Assembly: GCA_031277995.1 (NCBI GenBank)
Contig: JAITLH010000063.1
Span: 1-7,616 of the forward strand
Source of the DNA: Deltaproteobacteria bacterium
GTDB taxonomy: Bacteria; Desulfobacterota; Desulfarculia; Adiutricales; Adiutricaceae
Reading direction: 5' to 3'
Length of the DNA: 7,616 bases
Below are positions 1 to 5,274 of the stretch, piece by piece. The notes under the pieces are model-generated. The model was not told where the DNA came from. It did not search any database and saw only the letters and a list, made by a program, of their open reading frames with translations. The position numbers and the translations under genes are program-made. The stretch's first letter is position 1. The number at the start of each line of letters is the position of its first letter.

Positions 1-24
1 AACTGTAAAGGGAAAAAATAACCC

Positions 25-52
25 TTGCCTTTTCTTTTTTCTTCGGTATAAT
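25..52 (+). promoter_or_regulatory. Sigma70-type promoter of unit 1
   Basis: The -35 TTGCCT (25-30) and a consensus -10 TATAAT (47-52) are 16 bases apart, with an A-rich stretch just upstream that could act as an UP element. Transcription would start near 59, only ~17 bases before the terminator stem. Confidence 0.75.
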
Positions 53-58
53 TTAAAT

Positions 59-111
59 CGTTTAGGTTATTATTGCCCTCACGGGAATTCTTGCCCGTGA
101 GGGTTTTTTTT
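59..111 (+). ncRNA. Predicted ~53-nt small RNA, unit 1
   Basis: The interval runs from the predicted +1 to the end of the T run. It has a ~17-nt AU-rich leader and then a perfect 10-bp hairpin. No start codon with a ribosome site fits. The architecture, a strong promoter feeding a terminator with nothing coding between, is typical of small RNA genes. The family is unknown and expression is inferred. Confidence 0.45.
76..111 (+). terminator. Intrinsic terminator, unit 1
   Basis: CCCTCACGGG (76-85) pairs perfectly with CCCGTGAGGG (94-103) around an 8-nt loop, and eight T follow at 104-111. This is a textbook rho-independent terminator. Confidence 0.9.
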
Positions 112-209
112 GCCAAAAACGGCCTAGCCCTAAGCTTAACTAGAATACCCAAAATACAAAACCGCGCCTAATCTTTAACCACCGGAAATTTAAAGGGAAA
201 AAATATCCC

Positions 210-238
210 TTGCGTTTCCTTTTTTTTTCCGGTATAAT
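210..238 (+). promoter_or_regulatory. Sigma70-type promoter of unit 2
   Basis: The -35 TTGCGT (210-215) and -10 TATAAT (233-238) are separated by the optimal 17 bases. It is the best-formed promoter of the three and lies at the same place in the unit. The predicted start is near 245. Confidence 0.78.
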
Positions 239-244
239 AAAATT

Positions 245-297
245 TCAACTGTAACAGCCCTTTGCGGGAATTCTATGCCCGCGGGGGCTTTTTTTTT
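245..297 (+). ncRNA. Predicted ~53-nt small RNA, unit 2
   Basis: It is built like unit 1: a short leader of ~10 nt, then a hairpin and T run. The leader sequence differs from unit 1, while the loop begins AATTCT in both. Transcription is inferred from the promoter and terminator. Confidence 0.45.
256..297 (+). terminator. Intrinsic terminator, unit 2
   Basis: Outer AGCCC (256-260) pairs with GGGCT (285-289), and inner GCGGG (264-268) with CCCGC (278-282). The middle is joined by G-U pairs and a small bulge. Nine T run from 289 to 297. The fold is as in unit 1 but with changed stem bases. Confidence 0.85.
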
Positions 298-395
298 GCC
301 AAAAACGGCCTAGCCCTAAGCTTAACTAGAATACCCAAAATACAAAACCGCGCCTGATCTTTAACTGCTGAAAACGTAAAGGTAAAAAATAACCC

Positions 396-424
396 TTGCG
401 TTTTCACTTGTTTTTTGGTAATTT
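396..424 (+). promoter_or_regulatory. Weakened promoter of unit 3
   Basis: The -35 TTGCGT (396-401) is intact. At the expected distance (17 bases) the -10 reads TAATTT (419-424), as if TA had been lost from TATAAT. TATATT at 425-430 is a better -10 but 23 bases away. This copy is probably weaker or decaying. Confidence 0.5.
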
Positions 425-430
425 TATATT

Positions 431-496
431 GGTTTAATCATTTTGAACTTCCTTGTAATAACCCTCACGGGGCCCTATGCCCGTGGGGGTTTTTTT
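431..496 (+). ncRNA. Predicted ~60-66-nt small RNA, unit 3
   Basis: This is the third member of the series, with a longer AU-rich leader and a well-kept hairpin. Its weak -10 makes expression less certain than for the other two. Confidence 0.35.
461..496 (+). terminator. Intrinsic terminator, unit 3
   Basis: ACCCTCACGGG (461-471) pairs over 11 bp, with one T-G wobble, with CCCGTGGGGGT (480-490) around an 8-nt loop, followed by a T run to 496. Compared with unit 1, the changes keep the stem. Confidence 0.88.
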
Positions 497-1018
497 ACCA
501 AAATTATTTAAACATATTCTACGTTTAAAGCAAAATAGCCTACCGTCAAGTTTCTTTTGGAGCCCAATTTTGAATCCGCTTATTCGCTCCTTTGGCGCGT
601 TTTGACTTGGCCGGTCAAGGCCGGGAGAGCGCTTGGGATTTGGGAGCCATTGGGCTTAGGCATTTGCCATGGACTTTGGTTTTTTGGGACCGGCTTTCGG
701 GCCGCCTTTAAGGTTGGCCTGGGGAGCGACCTTTCGGGACTGACTTTAGGGTTGGTTTGGGGAGCGACCTTTCGGGGCTGCCTTTAGGGTTGGTTTGGAG
801 GCGACCTTTTGGGGCTGCCTTTGGAAGCGGGGAAACCTTGCTCGTCTGGAGGCTGGTTTGATGGTCCTTTGGCTCGAACCTTGGGTGGGGAGTCCGGGAA
901 GAGAGAACCTTTTTGGGAGGTCTTGTTTTATTAGGGGGCAAAAAATGTTCCCTAATTTAAAGGACTAGCCAGCGGCGATTGACGATTGGCCGCGTATACT
1001 TTGCCCTTATCGTTGGCT
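497..1018. other. Intergenic region without a supported gene
   Basis: About 500 bases lie between the unit-3 terminator and the operon promoter. The part 560-930 is G+T-rich on the + strand and holds the 38-bp repeats. Both strands have open frames of 76-77 codons here, but they start at TTG without a ribosome site, are built from the repeats, and look like no protein I know. I see no RNA gene or terminator in it. Confidence 0.6.
683..830. repeat. ~38-bp tandem repeat, about four copies
   Basis: The clearest copies are 721-758 and 759-796, which differ at only a few positions. A diverged copy precedes them (~683-720) and a shortened one follows (797-830). The shared core includes GCGACCTTTCGGG and a trailing AGGGTTGGTTT. 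The period is not a multiple of three, so the array would not keep a reading frame, which argues for non-coding DNA. Confidence 0.8.
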
Positions 1019-1030
1019 CTTGTATACAAG
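1019..1030. promoter_or_regulatory. 12-bp palindrome over the -35, candidate operator
   Basis: CTTGTATACAAG is a perfect palindrome that covers the -35 of the predicted operon promoter. A dimeric repressor bound here would block RNA polymerase. The regulator is unknown and the operator role is inferred from position. Confidence 0.4.
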
Positions 1031-1048
1031 CTCTTAAATTTGTACAAT
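1020..1048 (+). promoter_or_regulatory. Predicted promoter of the lipoprotein/LDT operon
   Basis: The -35 TTGTAT (1020-1025) and -10 TACAAT (1043-1048) are 17 bases apart, with a predicted start near 1055. This gives a ~30-nt leader before the ATG at 1086. The -35 is embedded in a palindrome. An upstream TTGACG (979) has no -10 at proper spacing and was not chosen. Confidence 0.55.
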
Positions 1049-1085
1049 ATGACAATTTGAAATTGAATTTCATAAGGCTTTTCAT

Positions 1086-1697
1086 ATGGTATTGGGTAAA
1101 CGAAATATTGGCCACGTCTTAAAGGCTCTGATTATCTTCTGTGTTTTGGCGGTTTTGGGAGGTTGCGCCTCGGGGCCCCTGGAACCAAGCCGAAGGGCCT
1201 TGGAAGCTAGGCACCGCAACTGGATTAAGGTTATCCAGGGCGCCCTGGTTTCCGACCGGGTATACGAGTTAACCGACGACGGTTCCGTTTTGCCGCTTAT
1301 CGTAAACGCCTTGCCCTTGGATGACCGGGTCCTGGCCGAGGCCAGAAACCTCTGGGGCACCGACCCTCGTTTCATGGAAAAGATCAATTCTTGGCTGTCC
1401 AAAGGCCGAATCGTGGTCTTGGTGGGTTTATACACCCGCGACATTCACGAGGATGATATCATCAAAGATAATCGTTTTAGGCTATCTATTAGAACCAATA
1501 ATGGCCTTAAAACAGCTTCAAAAAATAAAGAATTAATCAAACAAAACTATATAGTAGATTATTTTCAAGTATTTAATCCATGGGAGAGGGTTGTAGCCTT
1601 TTCTTTTGATGGATTATGGACAGAAAATCCAATACTTGTCCTAGATTGTCCCTACGGTACCCGGGAGATCAATCTAGCCAAAAGGTCCAAGTCTTGA
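1086..1697 (+). CDS. Small outer-membrane lipoprotein of unknown function
   Basis: A 203-residue protein of no family I recognise. The N-terminus is a lipoprotein signal: basic start, hydrophobic segment (~11-24) and lipobox L-G-G-C with Cys27. Residue +2 is Ala, not Asp, so by the Lol rule it should go to the outer membrane. The mature part has a helical first half. A beta-rich second half carries the motif FNPWER (~163-168) and an end like PILVLDCPYG. The start is ATG 1086, with AAGG (1074-1077) eight bases upstream. It is the first gene after the predicted promoter, and its TGA overlaps the next gene's proposed TTG start, so translational coupling is likely. Composition changes sharply within the gene: hand-counted GC is about 59% at 1141-1320 and about 29% at 1461-1640. 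Confidence 0.85.
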   Translation: MVLGKRNIGHVLKALIIFCVLAVLGGCASGPLEPSRRALEARHRNWIKVIQGALVSDRVYELTDDGSVLPLIVNALPLDDRVLAEARNLWGTDPRFMEKINSWLSKGRIVVLVGLYTRDIHEDDIIKDNRFRLSIRTNNGLKTASKNKELIKQNYIVDYFQVFNPWERVVAFSFDGLWTENPILVLDCPYGTREINLAKRSKS

Positions 1698-3961
1698 ATC
1701 GCGAATTTCCAACCGTTCATGTCGCCAAATCTCTTGCCGTTTCGTCCTTGGCTAAGGTCGGATGCGTGGGTAATTCCATTCCCATGGATTCGAACGGCCC
1801 CTTGGTCAAGGGCGGACACTTCTTTCGAGGTTTGGGCGGCGGATTGGGGCCAAGTGGAGCCGCAAGCAAGGCGTCCAAGTTGGCTTTGGTCATGACCTGG
1901 GTCATGACTTGGGTCACGGCTTGGGCCTTGGCCATGGGTTTGGCTTTGGGCTTGTTTTTGGGCCCGGGGTCATCTAGCGCCCTGGCCCAGGAAACGGATC
2001 AATTTTTACCCGACGCCATTATTTACCCCGGGCAAAAAAGCGGCCTAATCTTGGTCGTCGACAAAGCCGAGCAGCTTCTATTTATTTATCGGCACGACGA
2101 AAACGGCAACGTTTGGTTGGATAAGATCTTGCCTTGCTCGACTGGCATGATCCACGGCGACAAACTCATTAGGGGAGACAAAAAAACCCCCGAGGGCTAT
2201 TACATTTTTAACCAAAAGCTCTTGCCCCATGAGTTACCGGACATTTACGGCATTTTGGCCTACCCCATGGATTACCCCAATTTTTACGACCGAAAAATCG
2301 GCCGGGGCGGGGATGGCATATGGGCCCACGGCATCAATAAACCCTTGGTCGATTACGATTCCGAGGGCTGCATAGAAATACAAAACCACGACATCGCCAC
2401 GCTGGAAGATGAAATCAAGCTTCGGGACACCCCGATCGTGGTCTACGACAAGGTCAATTTCCTGACCAAGGATGATTTAAAACAGCAGGCCGACGACATC
2501 GCCGCCTTTGTCGAAAACTGGCGAGTGGCCTGGTCTTCAAAAAACATCCCCACCTACTCGACCTTTTACGATACCGAGTTTTATAACTCCGACGGCCTTT
2601 CTTACAAAGGCTGGATGGACAGAAAAACCAGGGTGGCCGCCGGTTACAAGACCATAAACATCGAAATCAAAGATCTAAGAATTTACCGTCACCGCGATAC
2701 CGTCATCGTTACCTTTACCCAGGATTACAACGGCGATTCCCGTTTTAGATCGCTTGGTTACAAAAGGCTTTACCTTAAGGGCCAGGTGGGCGATTGGAGA
2801 ATCGTGGCCGAGGAATACGGCCCCCTGCCCGGCCCCCCTCCGGCCAAGTGGCTGACCGCAGCCCAAAAAGAAGCGGCCATAAACACGCCTCCTTTAGCGG
2901 TGGCCCAACTCTCGGACCCGGTGGCCGAGGCCTCCGCCGGGGCCATATTGCCAAGCCCGGTTACTTTGGTGGCTGAAAATACCGCTTCCCAAAACCAGTC
3001 CCAAGCCCAGGCGGCGGCCGATGAGTCGGCCCGGGCGGCCTTGGAACAAAGAACCAACCAAAGGGACGCCCAGTCGCCTGAAGTGACGGTCTTAGCCAGC
3101 TTAAGCCCCCAGGAAGAGCCCTCGCGGGTGACCAGGGACACGCCCTCGACCGGAACCATGGTCTCGGCCGGTTCTGGCCCCAGAAACGCGACTTTAATCC
3201 CGGCCAGCTCCAAGAGCGTTTCGGTCGCGGCCGGCGGCTCATTGGCCACTGCCGGCGCCCAAAATTTAAACGATGACAAAAGCGATCTGGCCCCTGTCAG
3301 CTCCCAGCCAAGCCCCGAACCAAGCCAGGGGGGAACTTTGGAGCAGGCCGAAAACGAAAGTCCTCCCGGCCTAGACGAGACGGCGAATTTAGCCGAGGCC
3401 AGCGATCAAGCCGGCGAGGTTGCCCAAACCGAGGCGGCGATGGAGAGCCCAGCGGGCGAAGTCGAGCCTGACGTTTTGGCCGAGGCCGAGGCCGAAGGCG
3501 AGGTTGAGGCCGAGCTGGAGGAATCCCCGTCGCTTATGGCTTCGCTCTCCATGGATGGCCTTCGGGGGCAAGCCCAGGACGAAACCGAAGGGTCCGATTC
3601 GGTTGACGGTTTAACGGCCGAGGCGGCCCAATCGCTTTTGGAGGAATGGATCCAGGCTTGGTCATCCAAGAACGAAACGGCTTACTTTTCTTTTTACGCC
3701 CCGGACTTTTTGTTTAAAGACTTGAATCTTCACTTAAATTCCTTCAAGCGCTATCGCGCCCGTAGGTTCCAGGAAGCCGGGGAAATATACGTGGAGGCCA
3801 GCGACGTAAAAATAAACGTTAGCGGCGAAAACGCCACCGTCACCTTCGATCAGCGCTACCAAAGCGAACGATACGCGGATCGAGGCATCAAAACCCTAAA
3901 ACTTGCCGCCAGGGACGGACAATGGCGGATTGTTTCCGAAGCTTTTCAACCCACGCCTTAA
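1694..3961 (+). CDS. Secreted L,D-transpeptidase/carboxypeptidase-like protein with two NTF2-like domains (Csd6/Pgp2-like)
   Basis: A 755-residue periplasmic protein if read from TTG 1694. The signal core is ~63-91, with likely cleavage after ALA at ~98. A YkuD domain follows (~116-254) with the catalytic pattern HG...SEGC: His212, Ser223, Gly225, Cys226. An NTF2-like domain follows at ~268-374. Next is a ~270-residue Ala/Glu/Pro-rich linker, then a second NTF2-like domain (~647-755). Both NTF2 copies share a W-x-x-AWSSKN start and an end like WRIV. YkuD+NTF2 is the layout of Helicobacter Csd6 and Campylobacter Pgp2, which remove D-Ala from murein tetrapeptides. Carboxypeptidase rather than cross-linking activity is inferred from that layout and from the M99 gene nearby. 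The long linker and second NTF2 are extra. Start: TTG 1694 has AAAAGG (1680-1685) eight bases upstream and overlaps the previous stop as TTGA. ATG 1784 (725 residues) lacks a ribosome site but would give a more normal signal peptide. Confidence 0.88.
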   Translation: MNREFPTVHVAKSLAVSSLAKVGCVGNSIPMDSNGPLVKGGHFFRGLGGGLGPSGAASKASKLALVMTWVMTWVTAWALAMGLALGLFLGPGSSSALAQETDQFLPDAIIYPGQKSGLILVVDKAEQLLFIYRHDENGNVWLDKILPCSTGMIHGDKLIRGDKKTPEGYYIFNQKLLPHELPDIYGILAYPMDYPNFYDRKIGRGGDGIWAHGINKPLVDYDSEGCIEIQNHDIATLEDEIKLRDTPIVVYDKVNFLTKDDLKQQADDIAAFVENWRVAWSSKNIPTYSTFYDTEFYNSDGLSYKGWMDRKTRVAAGYKTINIEIKDLRIYRHRDTVIVTFTQDYNGDSRFRSLGYKRLYLKGQVGDWRIVAEEYGPLPGPPPAKWLTAAQKEAAINTPPLAVAQLSDPVAEASAGAILPSPVTLVAENTASQNQSQAQAAADESARAALEQRTNQRDAQSPEVTVLASLSPQEEPSRVTRDTPSTGTMVSAGSGPRNATLIPASSKSVSVAAGGSLATAGAQNLNDDKSDLAPVSSQPSPEPSQGGTLEQAENESPPGLDETANLAEASDQAGEVAQTEAAMESPAGEVEPDVLAEAEAEGEVEAELEESPSLMASLSMDGLRGQAQDETEGSDSVDGLTAEAAQSLLEEWIQAWSSKNETAYFSFYAPDFLFKDLNLHLNSFKRYRARRFQEAGEIYVEASDVKINVSGENATVTFDQRYQSERYADRGIKTLKLAARDGQWRIVSEAFQPTP
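1889..1924 (+). repeat. Three 12-bp repeats inside the signal-peptide core
   Basis: GTCATGACCTGG (1889-1900), GTCATGACTTGG (1901-1912) and GTCACGGCTTGG (1913-1924) are tandem 12-mers. They encode VMTW, VMTW and VTAW, so part of the hydrophobic core of the transpeptidase signal peptide grew by in-frame repeat expansion. Confidence 0.85.
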
Positions 3962-4325
3962 AAAAACGTATTGACATTCTATATTTAGTCGCCGGGGTTA
4001 ATTAAAACCGGATTGCCTTCGAGTTTTTTTAACCCACGTTTTAAAAGAACGTTAATACTGTAAATTTTGACCATTGGGTCAAACGTTAGCTACCTTATTC
4101 CTGTGCTTTTCTATCGGCGCCCTTAAAGGGCGTTAATTCACTTATATTTGGCTGCCTAAGTTAAACAACGGCAGATTGTATCAGAAACTTTTCTTCCAAC
4201 GTCCTAAATGGGATGTTAGCAATCTGAAATTTGCCCACTTGGATCAATTAATGGCAGATTTTATCTGAAACTTTTCTAACAACGTCCTTAATGGGGCGTT
4301 AATAATCTCAAATTTGGCCGCCAAA
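3943..4325. repeat. Five-copy ~82-bp tandem repeat with central dyad
   Basis: Aligned points in five units fall at 3953, 4036, 4117, 4199 and 4282, giving periods of 83, 81, 82 and 83. A typical unit has CTTTTC, then a dyad such as CGCCCTTAAAGGGCG (copy 3, 4118-4132), then TTAAT and an A/T-rich tail ending near TTTGGC. In copy 4 an outer pair CAGATTG (4172-4178)/CAATCTG (4220-4226) encloses the dyad. Copy 1 overlaps the 3' end and stop codon of the preceding gene. The array fills essentially the whole 377-base gap. I do not recognise the family. There is no tight T run after any dyad, so these are not ordinary terminators. Confidence 0.85.
4067..4096 (+). promoter_or_regulatory. Weak promoter candidate within the repeat gap
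   Basis: TTGACC (4067-4072) lies 18 bases before TACCTT (4091-4096). The -35 is also one arm of the inverted repeat TTGACC-ATTG-GGTCAA (4067-4082). The -10 is poor, so the downstream pair may instead depend on read-through from the upstream genes or on a promoter I cannot see. Confidence 0.25.
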
Positions 4326-4333
4326 AAAAGGAG
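4313..4333 (+). promoter_or_regulatory. Small hairpin beside the ribosome site of the membrane-protein gene
   Basis: TTTGG (4313-4317) and CCAAA (4321-4325) can form a short stem ending just before the Shine-Dalgarno AAGGAG (4328-4333). That site sits five bases before TTG 4339 and decides this unusual start codon. The hairpin is short, and any role in translation control is speculative. Confidence 0.45.
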
Positions 4334-4338
4334 CCCTT

Positions 4339-5274
4339 TTGTCGGATTTTCCCAACAATAGCGCACTAAAAAACTTTGGTCGAAGAGATCAGGGTCCTAA
4401 AAGACTTCATATTCTGGTTTTGAGCGCCGACGGCCAAACCCGCCGCCTAAGCTTTTCGCCCAGTTTCTTTTGGATTTTGGGAATTTTGTCAATCCTTATT
4501 TTGGTCGCCTTGGCCTTTCTAACCCATCAATTTTTTGACCTGACCTTGGAAAGAGACACTTTAGATTCCAAGCTCCACAACGTGACCAAATTTAACGAGT
4601 TACGATCTTACAAAGAAACCGTGTCCATGGCCCCGGAAGAGGCCAGAAGGATTTTGGAGATCCTCGACAAGGCCATAGTTATGTCCGAGTCCGACGACAG
4701 CGAAGTCGGGCTTATCGGAGTCCCGGAGCCCACGGCGCCCATCGCCGCTAACCCTGAGGACCTGACCGCCGAGGCTAGCCAAAGCGGCGAAGATCCCGAA
4801 ACAAGCGAACAAACCGCGGCCGCGCCGCCCCCGGCCCAAGTTGACCCCCAAATCGATCCGGGAGACGCTCTCCAGGCGGCTTGGCAGACCTGGCATACGG
4901 CCATAGGTGAAGTCGCGGATTCAAATTCCCTGGACATTAGCGACTTTGAAGTCTCGCCCAAAGGAAACGTCACTTTTTTCATTCGCCAGGACGGTCAACC
5001 CGGACAACGGGTTAAGGGCCGGGTCCTTGTGGTCCTGGCCATAAGCGACGCCAACGGCAAAATCTCCTTGGCCTCGGCCCCGCCCACGGATCTTACCAAA
5101 CCGGAGCAAGGCTGGGAGCTGGGTTCAAAATACAACATCATCGCCTCAAAGCTGGTCAGGGCGCAAGCCAACATCCCCGACGGGGCCAAGATCGTAAACG
5201 CCGAGGTCGCTTCGTGGGAAGAAGAAACCAAGGAACTGGTTTTTCGCAAGAAAATTTTGATTGAGGATCAATGA
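4339..5274 (+). CDS. Single-pass membrane protein of unknown function with periplasmic C-terminal domain
   Basis: A 311-residue protein I cannot assign to a named family. A basic cytoplasmic N-terminus (1-42) resembles the N-terminal stretch of membrane-anchored M23 murein hydrolases, with a strand like LHILVLSADG followed by RRLSF. One membrane helix (~43-65) and a short charged segment that may form a coiled coil (~67-95) follow. Next is an acidic and then Pro/Ala-rich linker (~115-175), and last a beta-rich C-terminal domain (~196-309) with a VKGRVLVVLA strand. No LytM/M23 metal motif (HxxxD, HxH) is present, so it is not a hydrolase by sequence. Positive residues before the helix predict N-in/C-out. 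The start is TTG 4339, set by AAGGAG five bases upstream. It overlaps the M99 peptidase gene, so the two are probably co-translated. Lying between two murein-trimming enzymes, it may anchor or position them; that role is inference. Confidence 0.85.
   Translation: MSDFPNNSALKNFGRRDQGPKRLHILVLSADGQTRRLSFSPSFFWILGILSILILVALAFLTHQFFDLTLERDTLDSKLHNVTKFNELRSYKETVSMAPEEARRILEILDKAIVMSESDDSEVGLIGVPEPTAPIAANPEDLTAEASQSGEDPETSEQTAAAPPPAQVDPQIDPGDALQAAWQTWHTAIGEVADSNSLDISDFEVSPKGNVTFFIRQDGQPGQRVKGRVLVVLAISDANGKISLASAPPTDLTKPEQGWELGSKYNIIASKLVRAQANIPDGAKIVNAEVASWEEETKELVFRKKILIEDQ
5262..5267 (+). promoter_or_regulatory. Ribosome site of the M99 gene, inside the preceding gene
   Basis: TGAGGA lies within the last codons of the membrane-protein gene. 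It is only three bases from ATG 5271 but six from ATG 5274, so 5274 may be the true start, overlapping the TGA by one base. Either way the genes are translationally coupled, and the proteins differ by one Met. Confidence 0.6.

Larger units (their letters stand above)
5..500 (+). repeat. Three tandem ~186-bp promoter-terminator units
   Basis: Three head-to-tail units begin near 5, 190 and 376. Their -35 hexamers at 25, 210 and 396 give periods of 185 and 186 bases. Each unit runs in the same order: an A-rich dyad AAGGG...CCCTT, a -35 TTGCCT/TTGCGT, a T-rich spacer, a -10, a short leader, a GC-rich hairpin and a T run. The spacer after the terminator at 112-178 recurs at 298-364 with one visible mismatch, while the leaders and hairpins differ more. 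Unit 3 loses this spacer after ~497. The spacer's near-identity suggests recent duplication; the retained promoter and terminator in each unit suggest function. More units may lie upstream, since unit 1 starts at the window edge. Confidence 0.9.

Noticed and set aside
1..500. Insertion sequence or integron attachment sites
   Set aside because: No transposase or integrase gene and no terminal inverted repeats. The repeated blocks are explained by promoter and terminator parts.
557..787. 76-codon + strand open frame in the G/T-rich region
   Set aside because: TTG start without a ribosome site, no recognisable domain, and much of it encoded by 38-bp repeats whose period shifts the frame.
708..941. 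77-codon - strand open frame, Lys/Pro-rich
   Set aside because: It is the complement of the same repeats, with a TTG start and no ribosome site. Its basic composition follows from strand bias.
979..1000. Promoter TTGACG/TATACT
   Set aside because: The two hexamers are only 10 bases apart, too close for a sigma70 promoter.
2770..3279. 169-codon - strand open frame opposite the transpeptidase linker
   Set aside because: Shadow of the GC-biased codons of the Ala/Pro-rich linker. The + strand frame has a signal peptide, a catalytic motif and duplicated domains.
3992..4030. Intrinsic terminator after the transpeptidase gene
   Set aside because: CCGG...CCGG forms only a short stem with internal mismatches, and the T run lies over ten bases beyond it. 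It is part of the 82-bp repeat.
4339..5274. M23/LytM endopeptidase
   Set aside because: The N-terminus resembles such proteins, but no HxxxD or HxH metal-binding motifs are present and the C-terminal domain is different.
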